DNA of 64,000 nucleotides from Lineus longissimus (GCF_910592395.1 NC_088320.1:16302501-16366500), one strand, 5' to 3'; positions 21,321 through 32,547 are shown, counted from the first letter of the stretch. Notes: a model not told the origin generated them from the sequence alone. Made by a program: numbers and translations.

Positions 21321-21832
21321 TGAAAACGTCGGTGATCATAGACCAAGTCTTATCATATAGACGGTAGCTCAAATACTCCTGCACTAACATTTTTTGCAAA
21401 TTGTGGTCCCAGAATTAGGTCAGATATACATGGAATTTCAAGGGAAGAAAATTCTAATTTCTTAACAACACGGACATATATAAATACATGTGGAGGCCAA
21501 TGGTTTCGGCAAATCTAGTCCGATCACACGACATTGTAAATGACAGAAGCCCGCTGTCAATAATCTACATTTGTTTGTCATCGTTCAGACGGCGACATGA
21601 CAATTGTTCGTATGCAGAATGCACTTCTGTAAGCTATGTCCGTCACTTACTTCAATAGATGTAGTATATAATTCACCATGCTCCTAAACAAATTGCCTGA
21701 CTAAATTTTTGGAGAAAGTTAAATATCTGCCTATCTCAACTCCCAACTACGTGATACACCTTCTGTAAAAATGCCTATCTCATTGAAAAGTTCATACAAG
21801 TAGGCATGAAGTATAAGAGGTGACACTTAGTG
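21321..21832. other. 3-prime flank of BHMT; no gene seen
   Basis: Presumed 3-prime UTR and downstream region. No canonical AATAAA is evident in the first 200 bp after the stop. No ORF of note. Confidence 0.4.
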
Positions 21833-22061
21833 GCATTACCAAGAACTAGATGTTCCTCGTAGTAAATGGAGGCGACGTCTGGCTGGGTTCCAGCTGAGAA
21901 TTTGGTTGGACACAATATTATGATATCATCAGCATACCCAAAGGCACAGGCAAAAATTTTTCAAACAAAGCACTCTTGACCAGAGTCCTTGAGGCGCTCT
22001 AGAAGTACGTCATTATATATTGAACACAGAGCCGGAGATAGTATACCCCCTTGCTTCCTTT
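21833..22061 (-). pseudogene. non-LTR retrotransposon reverse transcriptase fragment
   Basis: Reading the minus strand from 22061 gives RKQGGILSPALCSIYNDVLL, the QGG-LSP motif of non-LTR reverse transcriptases. After a stretch containing one in-frame TGA comes FGYADDIIILCPT, the catalytic [YF]ADD box. This covers fingers-palm motifs 4 and 5 only. The rest of the element is absent or unrecognisable, so this is a short dead copy (CR1/Jockey/RTE type not resolvable). Confidence 0.85.
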
Positions 22062-23972
22062 TATATACATGTATTTGCAAAGGAGAGATCAACAAACACA
22101 TGTGTATAGTTCAAGATTTATTTACGGACTGACTTGCACATAACATGGTAAACGCAAAATAGAACGAAACATACATGGGAAGGGATTAACCCTCTATTCA
22201 CAATAATAGTCTTATTCATAACACACATCACCGCACATCATTGGAAGCAAACGAATGTGTTCTAAATGGAATGTGTTGTTGCAATGTAAAGAAAAAAGCA
22301 GACGAACTTTTTCGACGGTCTCGCAGAAGTGACACTAGGTCGTGAAGTAGACGTAATCGGGTCGTGTGACTTTTGTTCGTCGCCATTCGTATTCTTGCTG
22401 TCGTGTTAGCAGGTTCGTGTTTGTTTCGTGGCCGTTTTTTGTTCGTCTTCGTTCAGCTTTCCTGTCATGTTTCGGGATTTCGTGTAGATAGACTTCTCAG
22501 CAGTTCTTTGGAGCGCTCCAAGGTAGGCCTAGACATGTTTTAGGTGGTTTTTCCGACTTTGTTCGCTACACCTTGCGCGAGTTGTTGACGAAGTAGTTTC
22601 CCGCCATTCTCGGCCACCATTTTGAATAGATTTGTATGCCCGAGTGTGACTTGGCGGACGGATGTTTCTGCCACGTAGTTCGTTGTAAATCGTGGTTTTA
22701 TTATTGATAGCACAGGTCAGTTGGACGGAATGCATGCATGTACATGATGTACGTTAGTATAGATGTTTTGTCGAGCCTTGCACTTCGTTGATGTTCGTTT
22801 TTAGTTCCGTCACTTGGGTGACCTTGACCTTTTGAGTTTTGGGTTTACCGAGTTGGTCACGTGTCTGCGTGACGTCTCTTCCTGGCTTCCTGGATTTAAA
22901 AATTAGGTCAGCTCTTCTACGCTCCGCTGTGAGCGCTTGTTTTGGGACAGTTTTCTAGGTCTGTAGGAGGGTTGGGGATTCACTGCAGTTTATCAGCTCT
23001 TAGTTGGCCTGTATGCCAATGGCCTCTAAAGACCCATACTTGTTTCTCCGCGGCTCAGAGTTTATTCAATGCCTGTGGATTTGAAACCAGAGTGCCCTTG
23101 CAGTTGACTCAGATTTGGGTTGATTGCTAAGTTCCAGGTCAAGTCAGTCATCTTTGTTAATATAATCTAAGTCAAATCGCACCAAGAAAAAAAATGTTTC
23201 ATGTTTACTTGTTCTTGTGTAATTGTTGACAATTTATAGTGTTCGTATAAGTGTTAAAGCCTAAAGACTCAAAATTTAAACAAGCCCTCAGTTTTTGAGA
23301 GAACCCTCCGCAAAGGGTATATTTGCGGCCGATTCCGCTTCGGCCTTCACGTGATTGGACTTTCAAATGAACTTAATTGTAAAGACTTTGAGTGTTGATA
23401 TACGGATAGGAGTTAGTTGTGAATGGACCTTAGTACATTCGGATAGAAGCCTAGTTGAAGCCGCGTGGAGACGGGTGGATCGGATCGAGGATAACTGTAG
23501 AACTTCCGAAGTTTGTCGAAGCGAAGCTGGTGAGTGCTCCTTTGTAATTTTTTAGAACTCGCCAGTTCAGAATGTTAGCTTTCAAATGCATTTTCTGCAG
23601 GTAGTTGAGACTCGTTTCTGATATCTGACGGAGAAGTCACTTATAACTCAACCATATAAACTCATAACATTGATACGATTATACGATTATCACTGCCTAA
23701 TTTCTCTAAACTCTGCATCGACCACGTTGATGAATTGTACAGAAGAAGCCTCCCCATCCATGAGGTCTTCTGCAGGGTAGGGCCAAGAGATTATAATCAT
23801 TTTTGGTTGCGTATTTGTGTTATGCATGTCTGATATAAAGAGGGTCCTATGTTCCTCGGGTCCTATTCGAAATATTCGAAGCATTCCCAGGATTCTATGT
23901 ACTCCCTTCCTGAGCGTCAGGGCATTTCACTCTACCAGCTGCGATAGGAGCATACGACTGACCCTGGTTATC
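22062..23972. other. no gene seen
   Basis: No supported coding exon. 22.3-22.9 kb is rich in TTCGT motifs. Part of 23.68-23.75 kb (TACGATTATCACTGCCTA...) resembles 13619-13670, so a shared dispersed repeat is present. The 64-codon minus frame at 23690-23884 is unassigned. Confidence 0.4.
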
Positions 23973-24063
23973 TACAGGGTGGCCCAGAATTATTTTCCCC
24001 GGTACACAATTGAATTCCATTGTGTATCCATTGTGAGGTAAAATAATTCTGGGCCACCCTGTA
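23973..24063. mobile_element. short palindromic MITE, mariner-like, TA-flanked
   Basis: CTACAGGGTGGCCCAGAATT at the left end is mirrored perfectly by its complement at the right end (AATTCTGGGCCACCCTGTAG). TA is present at both borders, and the centre (TTGAATTCCATTGTGT) is short. Total length is about 90 bp with about 27-bp arms. Termini beginning CAGGGTG are typical of mariner-related elements. Confidence 0.85.
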
Positions 24064-24784
24064 GATGATGATGTTCCCCAATTGAGTCCGATGTTGACCC
24101 CGCTGTGTTTTTTTGGTCTGCAAAAACTTCTTTTTGTCACGAGTGATTGACATACGTATACCATCAGGATTTTAATTTCCGATTGAACACAGCTCGGAGG
24201 GTTAAAATCACTTTCATTGTGTTATGTACCTAAACATTTTAATACTGTTGGTGCAGCCTGTATGCGCGAAGTTCGCCTAATTGATATTGATAACAATGCG
24301 GGAACGTATTATGTATAACCTGGACTGAATAAATACCCGCCAGAGCTGTAGTTAACGGACGCATGAAGAACGACACTTATCTTCGCTCACTACTCTAATT
24401 AAGCTGTCGTTTTTAAAGCAAAGCAAAATTATTTTTTTCACGAAATTTTATCAGTGTGATCTTCCGAATCCCAAACGTGGCGTCAGGAGAGCTGAACATC
24501 ATTTTAATAACTTCTGGCGACATAAATTTAGTAGGAGCAAGTGTTCCTTGTCTCAATTTGCTTCAGGACAAGTGCTTTAGATACTTAAAGAAATGGTGCT
24601 TCGTTTCCGGAATCATGAGACCTAAAGCTAATGACTTCTGGGAATGAACATTGAATCAACCTCCGTCTTTACGGTGTTATACTATTGTTATAACTAACGG
24701 TTTAGTAACCTTGGTGCTAACTTTAGACATGTGGATAATGATTAGAGGTCTAGGGTGGGACGGTGGGGTGGGGTGTGGGGGGGG
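24064..24784. other. no gene seen; ends in a G run
   Basis: No supported ORF. A G-rich run at about 24770-24792 marks the left border of the receptor array. The reverse-complement C run occurs at the matching border of the inverted array near 58761-58774. Confidence 0.45.
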
Positions 24785-25670
24785 GGGGGGGGTGGTGATT
24801 ACAGTGATGTATGAACCGTTAAGCAAGATACACGGAAGAGCTGCCTCCAACAATAATCGTTCGATTTCTCGCGTTGTTCAGCATTTATCAAAACCGATAT
24901 CATGTTCCGTATCACCGAAACAGAATACAACATCGATATTATAAAACAATTTCTCCAGTTGCAAGGTGGATATTTGTTTTCAAAGGAACGCAACTAGTGT
25001 GATTGAATTGACACTTTTTTGATAGGTTTGCAGAAATATATGTTCTCTATCCACACTGTTCTCAGTTCGTGTCAAATTGACTGATAGGTTGACAAAGAGG
25101 GTTATGCTGCTTTTCTATTCATATTCGGTGGTTCTCTGCAGTGGTAGTCCGATTGCTAAAAGGAGTTCGAGTTCACCATCATGGAGGTGTTTACGTCGAC
25201 CATTACCATATTAAGATAAAGGAGGATATTGTTAAGTAATTCCAGGTGATTCACGGAGAGTCTCATTTGGGAACCGATGTTTGCAAATTACAGAGAGTTT
25301 CGTTCGAAGTACACCACTGATAGGAATAGGAAATTGACCAACTGAATGAAAAACGAATAGACGGCTGAGAGAACTTCGGTATCAGTTAGTGGTGGTAGTT
25401 TAACGTTTGGTAATTTAACGCGCTGTTTCCGATGATAATCAACACATTGATGAAATCAGTTTATTGGGGTTTGTGTTCTTTAATCACTCCTGTTGGTCGG
25501 CAGAATATATGGGATTGATATATTGTCAGCCAGCCAAAATACAAATGATCGCCGCATGAAAGCCAGTTATTTCATCCAACATTACTACAGTTTGGATCAT
25601 CAAGTCAACATGGTCAAGTTTTTCTCATTCAACAAATAATTCAACAAAATCAACGAATAAAACTTGATCA

Positions 25671-25678
25671 TGACGTCA
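25671..25678 (+). promoter_or_regulatory. CRE-like palindrome TGACGTCA, unit 1
   Basis: A full CRE consensus within GATCATGACGTCACCTCGAC, conserved in all plus-orientation units. It lies about 711 bp upstream of the receptor ATG, or about 437 bp if the 274-bp local duplication is discounted. Function is inferred from conservation only. Confidence 0.4.
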
Positions 25679-25848
25679 CCTCGACACGGGTTTTAATATG
25701 CAGCAATGACTTGCACGTCAGTGCATCGATCTTGACTTGAGCTATAACCGAGAGCTTCTTTATCCAGAGAGAAAACTGATGGAAACTACAGTCAAAGCTA
25801 GTAGACATTGATTTGCTCGTTGATTTTGAGGTAAAACACATCGACGAT

Positions 25849-26041
25849 GGTGACAACTGACGAGGTCACTCTTTTCAGCACACCCATAAAGCGTGGACAA
25901 TGTTTGTATCCGAGACTCTTGATTTGTTTCTATAATTGGTGTTATTCGCCGTTTATACACAACAGAGTGATACACATGCAGCAGTAACGACCAGAATTGG
26001 TCTATCGTGTAACCAAGAGCTTCTTTATCCAGGGGTGCCAA
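25849..26041 (+). pseudogene. receptor N-terminal relic, unit 1 (frameshifted)
   Basis: ATGGTGACAACTGACGAGG starts a frame MVTTDEVTLFSTPIKRGQCLYP that aligns with the first ~30 residues of the receptors (MATTNETIPF...CLY). A one-base loss at TATAATTGGTG, relative to unit 4, shifts the frame. It probably descends from an older receptor copy. Confidence 0.65.
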
Positions 26042-26108
26042 CTGGTGAACTAGATGTTACAAAAATATTTGTTTTCAGCTAGTAGATTGAAGGTTAAAAC
26101 CAGCTGCG

Positions 26109-26357
26109 ATGGCGACAACTAACGAGACCATTCCTTTCACCACGTCCAGAGAGAACGGAACATGTTTGTATGCAATATATCCTTTGATTGGTTTCTTTAG
26201 TTTGGTGGTTTTCACCGTTAATGTACCATTGGCATTAATCATGACAGTAATTGGCTTTCCAGCAAATATACTTGCGATTATTGGCATAGGATATGAGCGG
26301 CCATACACATCAACTGGTGAACTAGATGTTACAAAAATATTTATTTCATGCTCGTAG
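26109..26357 (+). pseudogene. truncated receptor start created by a 274-bp tandem duplication
   Basis: Encodes 68 residues nearly identical to the receptor N-terminus and TM1 (MATTNETIPF...GFPANILAI...RPYTS). It then switches to TGELDVTKIFISCS, the tail normally found just before the receptor start. The junction lies in ACTGGTGAACTAGATG, where two copies of the same sequence allowed unequal exchange. The stop is 24 nt before the ATG of the intact receptor. It could encode a single-membrane-segment peptide but is most likely a by-product. Confidence 0.75.
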
Positions 26358-26381
26358 ATTTGAAGGTTAAAACCAGCTGCG

Positions 26382-27434
26382 ATGGCGACAACTAACGAGA
26401 CCATTCCTTTCACCACGTCCAGAGAGAACGGAAAATGTTTGTATTCAATATATCCTTTTATTGGTTTCTTTGATTTGGCGACTTTCACCGTTAATGTACC
26501 ATTAACATTAATCATGGCAGTAATTGGTTTTCCAGCAAATATACTTGCTATTATTGGTATAGGGTATGAGCGGCCATACACATCAACTTCTGTGCTGCTA
26601 CAAGGTTTAGCAGTAACCGATAGTTTAGTCTTGATTTCGCAAGTATTTGGCGAATCAATGCATGATCTGTACAACTATACGGGGTTTTGGTTCGAGTATA
26701 TTTTGTTTCATGCGCACGCATACCGTTATCTCCTCACACTGATATTCTTTTCAAAGACTGCATCCATTTATATCACTATTTGTGTTGCCACAGAGCGATT
26801 CATTGCAGTCTGCAGGCCACTGTTGGCGGCAGCTTTATGCACTAAGAAGAATGCCTCCATTTCGCTATCCGCAATCTGTTTTGGCGCCTTCTTGTATCGA
26901 ATACCCCTGTTCCTCTCGTACGAGGTGACATTTCGTTACGACCCTTGCTCGCGTATGATCCTTCCCTGGTGGAAGTTAACACCTTTGTACTTTAACTATT
27001 ACTTCCAGATCATCTACATTAGAGTCATTCATATCATTATTAATTCATTGATACCAATAACGAGCCTTATAATCTTCAGTCGCTTGATATCATTGAGCCT
27101 AAATCAGGCGACTACTAGACACTTAACCAAGAAAGACGCAGAGCGAGCCAAACTGATTAAGATGGTTACACAGAGAGTTGTCACAGTGGTGGTGATATTT
27201 ATTATTCTAGAACTCCCGGGCGGGCTTTCCCAAGTACTTGATTTAATTAAACCTTCTTTAGGTCTTGGTATCGACTTTGATGCCTTTTCGAATGTTCTCA
27301 ATATTTCCTACTTTTTGAGCAATTTGAACAGTTTTGTTAATTTCTTCATCTACTGTGCATTGGGACGACGGTTTAGACAAGCCTTGGGAAAGGTATTCAA
27401 ATGTAACCAAAACTGGTATTCTGTTAGGGAGTAG
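26382..27434 (+). CDS. rhodopsin-class GPCR, array copy 1 (350 aa, intronless)
   Basis: Seven-membrane-segment receptor. The short N-terminus carries the sequon NET at residue 5. TM1 is about 34-60 (GFPANILAI); TM2 contains LAVTDSL, with the usual TM2 Asp at 80; TM3 ends in TERFIAVCRPL (ERF 138-140 in place of DRY). TM6 has IILELPGG (Pro279) and TM7 NSFVNFFIYC (N320-FFIY in place of NPxxY), followed by an amphipathic GRRFRQALGKVF helix 8 and Cys341. The TM3 position that normally carries the disulfide Cys is Tyr114; Cys19 and Cys189 are the only extracellular cysteines. The overall pattern is closest to peptide/FMRFamide-receptor-like class A receptors. The expanded tandem family suggests chemosensation; the ligand is unknown. 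AATAAA follows 110 bp after the stop. Confidence 0.92.
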   Translation: MATTNETIPFTTSRENGKCLYSIYPFIGFFDLATFTVNVPLTLIMAVIGFPANILAIIGIGYERPYTSTSVLLQGLAVTDSLVLISQVFGESMHDLYNYTGFWFEYILFHAHAYRYLLTLIFFSKTASIYITICVATERFIAVCRPLLAAALCTKKNASISLSAICFGAFLYRIPLFLSYEVTFRYDPCSRMILPWWKLTPLYFNYYFQIIYIRVIHIIINSLIPITSLIIFSRLISLSLNQATTRHLTKKDAERAKLIKMVTQRVVTVVVIFIILELPGGLSQVLDLIKPSLGLGIDFDAFSNVLNISYFLSNLNSFVNFFIYCALGRRFRQALGKVFKCNQNWYSVRE

Positions 27435-27543
27435 AATGTCAGAAAACAAATGCTTTTCTCTCACAATTTAGCCCCAGCATGTAATATCTGGACAATACGA
27501 ATATTATATACCATTATCAATTACAATTTCCCGGCATTCGAAA

Positions 27544-27549
27544 AATAAA
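27544..27549 (+). terminator. polyadenylation signal AATAAA, copy 1
   Basis: AATAAA 110 bp downstream of the receptor stop. The same site and surroundings (GAAAAATAAAACGTCATAAC) are kept downstream of copies 2, 3 and 5. Confidence 0.55.
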
Positions 27550-28179
27550 ACGTCATAACATATTCTCTGTGAAACGACACGGTTCCTCAATGATCTATGT
27601 GTATGTCATGGTCACTGTGAAGTGCCACGGCCTCTCCTTGTAATATGTTAGCGTCCCGAGGCAAGACCACAATTGATTTTTTAAGCCTTTTAGCAGTTAA
27701 ATTGTCAATGTTTGAACGCGACGCATCAAATAACGCGTGGGGTTGTGAATCTGCATTTTAGATTATGTTATTCCGGACAGTTGGCAAGTAAATGGTAAAA
27801 ATAAACTGGTGATTGACCACGGAAATTTTTGATAATCGACAAATTAGACAGACTTTGATATTTCCACTCTTTTCAGCCAACTGGCAGAAAAAACTCAAAA
27901 CACGCCCCCTATTACCCAATTAGCAAAATTCGAAATTAATTTTTTCATCAAATAATTTTTTTATATCTGTAGACTTGCCACAACAAATATTTTTTCAATA
28001 CCTCTCCAAATATGTACTTGAGAGTTAAAAACATGCACTCGTCTAATTGATAGGCCTCGACCCTCCAACCTATGAATATTCATTAGTGGTCTTGTCTCTC
28101 CCTGTGTTGTTGCGACGCGGCCCCTCATTGATGACAGGATCACTCTGAAGCAACACGGCTCCTCTGTATCGTATCGGGT

Positions 28180-28410
28180 TGTCACAGTGGTAATGGTAGT
28201 GATATTTATAGTGTTACATCTCCCAGGCGAGATGTCACAAAAACGTGGACAAATTCCATCATATTCAAGTCTCAATATCGACTATTATACGGATTTTGGT
28301 ATTCTCAATTTTTTAATACTTTTTGAGAAATTCAAACAGCTTTGTCATTTTTTTCATCTACTGTGCAACGGGCCGTCGGTTTAGACCGGCAGGCATTGGA
28401 GAAGGTGTTT
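28180..28410 (+). pseudogene. TM6-TM7 receptor relic downstream of copy 1
   Basis: A fragment reading VVTVVMVVIFIVLHLPGEMSQ, followed after a frameshift by a decayed NFFIYCATG-like region and a GRRFR-like end, corresponds to the last ~100 residues of a receptor. No 5-prime part is attached. Similar relics follow copies 2, 3 and 5, so the relic was part of the unit before it amplified. Confidence 0.8.
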
Positions 28411-29485
28411 GATTGAAACCAAAAAAATGGCAGTGACATGTTCGTAAATACCCCCCAGCTCACATCATTAGACCAATATAGCTGTCGGCGTCAAAACACA
28501 TTGATAAATTAGAAGAAAATAATAGTATTCATTAAGTGGCAAAATTGAAGTGTAAAATAGCTTGTTAGCCAGACTTGGTAGATTTATTGAGAACATCATT
28601 ATGGGGGGATATGATTATAGTGATGTATGAACCGTTAAGTAGTATTAAGAAGAACTGCATCTCACAGTTAACTTAAACATTAAACCGATTTCTTCCATTG
28701 TTCAGCATTCAACAATATTCCGTTTTCACCAAAATCGAACACAACACCGATATTACAAAGTAATTTCTCCAGTTGCAAGGTGGATATTTGTTTCCAAAGG
28801 TATGCATCTTGTGTGATTGAATCGGTACTTTTAGGGTAGGTTTACAGAAATATACTCTATATTCTCTATTCACACTGTTCTCATTACGTGCTCCATTGAC
28901 TGATAGGTTGACGAAGAGCGTTATACTACATTTCTATCCATATTCGGTGGTTCTCTGCAGTGGTAGTCCGATTGCTAAAAGGAGTTCGAGTTCACCATCA
29001 TGGAGGTGTTTACGTCGACCATTACCATATTAAGATAAAGGAGGATATTGTTAAGTAATTCCAGGTGATTCACGGAGAGTCTCATTTGGGAACCGATGTT
29101 TGCAAATTACAGAGAGTTTCGTTCGATGTACACCATAGGAATTGGGAATTTGCCAACTGAATGAGAAGCGAATAGACGGCTGAGAGAACTTCGGTATCAG
29201 TTAGTGGTGGTAGTTTAACGTTTGGTAATTTAACGCGCTGTTTCCGATGATAATCAACACATTGATGAAATCAGTTTATTGGGGTTTGTGTTCTTTAATC
29301 AATTCTGTTTGTCGGCAGAATATATGGGACTCATATATTGTCAGCCAGCCAAAATACAAATGATCGCCGCATGAAAGCCAGTTATTTCTTCCAACATTAC
29401 TACAGTTTGGATCATCAAGTCAACATGGTCAAGTTTTTCTCATTTAACAAATAATTCAACAAAATCAACGAATAAAACTTGATCA

Positions 29486-29493
29486 TGACGTCA
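29486..29493 (+). promoter_or_regulatory. CRE-like palindrome TGACGTCA, unit 2
   Basis: Conserved octamer 438 bp upstream of the copy 2 ATG, in the same context as in units 1 and 4. Confidence 0.4.
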
Positions 29494-29627
29494 CCTCGAC
29501 ACGGGTTTTAATATGCAACAATGACTTGCACATCAGTGCATCGATCTTGACTTGAGGTATAACCGAGAGCTTCTTTATCCAGAGAGCAAACTGATGGAAG
29601 CTACAGTCAAAGCTAGTAGACATTGAT

Positions 29628-29897
29628 TTGCTCGTTGATTTTGAGGAAAAAAAATTGACGATAGTGACAACTGACGAGGTCACTCTTTTCAGCACACCCA
29701 TAAAGCGTGGACAATGTTTGTATCCGATACTCTTGATTTGTTTCTATAATTTGGTGTTATTCGCCGTTTATACACAACAGAGTGTTATGCATGCAGCAGT
29801 AACGACCAGAATTGGTCTATCGTGTAACCAAGAGCTTCTTTATCCAGGGGTGCCAACTGGTGAACTAGATGGTACAAAAATATTTGTTTTCAGCTAG
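29628..29897 (+). pseudogene. upstream ORF / receptor N-terminal relic, unit 2
   Basis: An 89-codon frame containing VTTDEVTLFSTPIKRGQCLYP and LICFYNLVLFAVYTQQS, which parallels receptor residues 2-44. It then diverges into a tail ending TGELDGTKIFVFS. It stops 26 nt before the ATG of intact copy 2. The start used by the other units is GTG here. It is either a relic or a real upstream ORF in the receptor leader. Confidence 0.6.
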
Positions 29898-29923
29898 TAG
29901 ATTGAAGGTTAAAACCAGCTGCG

Positions 29924-30958
29924 ATGGCGACAACTAACGAGACCATTCCTTTCACCACGTCCAGAGAGAACGGAACATGTTTGTACCAAATACTGCCTTT
30001 GATTGGTTTCTATGATTTGTCGGTTTTCACCGTTAATGTACCATTGGCATTAATCATGACAGTAATTGGCTTTCCAGCAAATATACTTGCGATTATTGGC
30101 ATAGGATATGAGCGGCCATACACATCAACTTCTGTGCTGCTACAAGGTTTAGCCGTTGCTGACAGTCTGGTCTTGGTTTCGGTAGTATTTGGTAACTCAT
30201 TGCAAGACTTGTACAACTACACTGGTTTTTGGTTCGAGTATATTTTGTTTCATGCGCACGCATACAGTTATCTCCGCACACTGATATTCTTTTCAAAGAC
30301 TGCATCCATTTATATCACTATTTGTGTTGCCATTGAGCGATTCATTGCAGTCTGCAGGCCACTGTTGGCGACAGCTTTATGCACAAAGAGGAATGCCTAC
30401 ATTTCGCTATCCGCAATCTGTTTTGGCGCCTTCTTGTATCGAATACCCCTGCTCCTCTCGTACGAGGTGACATTTCGTTACGACCCTTGCTCACGTATGA
30501 TCCTACCCTGGTGGAATTTTACAGCTTTGTACTTTAACTATTACTTCCGCAACACCTACATTAGAGTCATTCATAACATTATTAATTCAATGATACCAAT
30601 AACGAGCCTTATAATCTTCAGTCGCTTGATATCATTGAGCCTAAATCAGGCGACTACTGGACACCTAACCAAGAAAGACGCAGAGCGAGCCAAACTGATT
30701 AAGATGGTTAAGCATAGAGTGGTCACAGTGGTGGTGATATTTATTATTCTAGAACTCCCGGGCGGGCTTTCCCAAGTACTTGGATTAATTCAATCTTATT
30801 CAGGTCTTGATATCGACTTTGATGCCTATTCGGGTGTTCTCAATATTTCCTACTTTTTGAGCAATTTGAACAGTTTTGTTAATTTCTTCATCTACTGTGC
30901 ATTGGGACGACGGTTTAGACAAGCCTTGGGAAAGGTATTCAAATGTAACCAAAACTGA
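29924..30958 (+). CDS. rhodopsin-class GPCR, array copy 2 (344 aa, intronless)
   Basis: Same architecture as copy 1. Two N-terminal sequons are present (NET at 5, NGT at 16). TM3 ends in AIERFIAVCRPL, TM6 has LELPGGLSQV and TM7 VNFFIYCALGRRFRQAL. The extracellular loop 2 Cys sits in RYDPCSRM. The product ends at FKCNQN, lacking the WYSVRE tail of copies 1 and 5. Differences from copy 3 are mostly conservative, and no stop or frameshift is present, so purifying selection or recent duplication is likely. AATAAA is at 31085. Confidence 0.92.
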   Translation: MATTNETIPFTTSRENGTCLYQILPLIGFYDLSVFTVNVPLALIMTVIGFPANILAIIGIGYERPYTSTSVLLQGLAVADSLVLVSVVFGNSLQDLYNYTGFWFEYILFHAHAYSYLRTLIFFSKTASIYITICVAIERFIAVCRPLLATALCTKRNAYISLSAICFGAFLYRIPLLLSYEVTFRYDPCSRMILPWWNFTALYFNYYFRNTYIRVIHNIINSMIPITSLIIFSRLISLSLNQATTGHLTKKDAERAKLIKMVKHRVVTVVVIFIILELPGGLSQVLGLIQSYSGLDIDFDAYSGVLNISYFLSNLNSFVNFFIYCALGRRFRQALGKVFKCNQN

Positions 30959-31084
30959 TATTTGGTTTGGGAGTAGAATGTCGGAAAATAAATGATTTTC
31001 TCTCACAATTTAGCCCCAGCATGTGGTATCTGGACAAAAGAATATTATATACCATTATCAATTACAATTTCCCGGCATTCGAAA

Positions 31085-31090
31085 AATAAA
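31085..31090 (+). terminator. polyadenylation signal AATAAA, copy 2
   Basis: Same context as in copy 1 (GAAAAATAAAACGTC), 127 bp after the stop. Confidence 0.55.
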
Positions 31091-31279
31091 ACGTCATAAC
31101 ATATTCTCTGTGAATCGACACGGTTCCTCAATGATCTATGTGTATGTCATGGTCACTGTGAAGTTCCACGGCCTCTCCTTGTAATATGTTAGCGTCCCTG
31201 TGTTGCGACGCGGCCCCTCATTGAAATATGGCAGGATCACTGTGAAGCAACACGGCTCCTCTGTATCGTATCGGGTTGT

Positions 31280-31505
31280 CAAAGTGGTACTGATTTTACA
31301 TATCCCAGGCGAGATGTCACAAAGACGTGGACTAATTCCATCCTCTTCAAGTCTCGATATCGACTAGACCAATTTTGGTATTCTCAATATTTCATACTTT
31401 TTGAGCTATTTAAACAGCTTTGTCATGTTTTTATCTACTGTGCAACTGGCCGTCAATTTAGACAGGCATTGGAGAAGGTGTTTGAATGCAACCAAAAATA
31501 AAATG
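31280..31505 (+). pseudogene. TM6-TM7 receptor relic downstream of copy 2
   Basis: Degraded version of the relic at 28180: LHIPGEMSQ-like segment, SYFLSYLNSF-like segment and a final CATGRQFRQALEKVFECNQK-like end split over frames. Confidence 0.75.
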
Positions 31506-32539
31506 TGGCAGTGAAATGACCGTAAATACCCCCTAGCTCACATCATTAGACCTATATAACTGCCGGAGTCAAAGTACGTTGATAAATTAGAAGAGAATAA
31601 TAGAGTTCAATTAGTGGCATAATTGAAGTGTAAAATAGCTTGTTAGCTATAGACTTGGTAGATTTGTTGAGAACATCATCAGGCGACTGCGAATGTATAA
31701 TGGGGGATATGATTACAGTGATGTATGAAGCGTTTAGCAATATTCACAAGAACTGCATCTTACAGTAAACTTAAACATTAAACCGATTTCTTCCATTGTT
31801 CAGCATTCAACAATATTCCGTTTTCACCGAAATCGAACACAACACCGATATCACAAAGTAATTTCTCTGGTTGCAAAGTGGATATTTGTTTTCAAAGGTA
31901 CGCATCTTGTGTGATTGAATCGAAACTTTTAGGGTAGGTTTACAGAAATATACTCTATATTCTCTATTCACACTGTTCTCATTACGTGTCCCATTGACTG
32001 ATAGGTTGACGAAGAGCGTTATGCTGCGTTTCTATCCATATTCGGTGGTTCTCTGCAGTGGTAGTCCGATTGCTAAAAGGAGTTCGAGTTCACCATCATG
32101 GAGGTGTTTACGTCGATCATTATCATAAGTTAAAGGAGAATATTGTCAAGTAATGATGCACAGACAGTCTCATTTGGACAGGATGTGTGAAATTTACAAA
32201 GAGTTTTGTTCGAACTGTCCAACAGGAATTTCAAATTGGCCAACTGAATAAAAAACGAATAGGCGGCTAAGAGAACTTCGTTAGGTGTTAGTGTTGGAAC
32301 AAAGTTTAATATCTGGCAAATAATGGTGCCTTGTTTTCCATGATAATCAATACACTGATGAAATCATTTCCTTTGGGTTTTTGTTTTCTTCAATCGCTCC
32401 AGTTAGTCGGCGATATATAAGCCAAAACAAAAATGTTTACCGGACGCCGCATGAAAGTTGGGTATTTCATGCAACATTGAAAAACCAGTTTGAATAAGTC
32501 AGGTCTTTCTCATTCCATTCACCAAATAAATCTGGATCA

Positions 32540-32547
32540 TGACGTCA
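32540..32547 (+). promoter_or_regulatory. CRE-like palindrome TGACGTCA, unit 3
   Basis: Octamer in GGATCATGACGTCACCTCGAC, 470 bp upstream of the copy 3 ATG. The surrounding unit 3 leader is more divergent than in the other units, yet the octamer is intact. Confidence 0.4.

Noticed and set aside
25131-25190. tRNA-like A-box (CTCTGCAGTGGTAGTCC) and B-box (AGTTCGAGTTC) in each receptor leader
   Set aside because: The segment is too short (about 51 nt), has no closed cloverleaf or anticodon arm, and the boxes match poorly.
26075-26674. 199-codon minus-strand ORF opposite the receptors (and its counterparts at other copies)
   Set aside because: Antisense shadow of the conserved receptor N-terminus; it appears wherever a receptor copy occurs.
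28187-28384. 65-codon ORF downstream of copy 1 as a separate small membrane protein
   Set aside because: It aligns with TM6-TM7 of the adjacent receptors and is frameshifted, so it is a relic.
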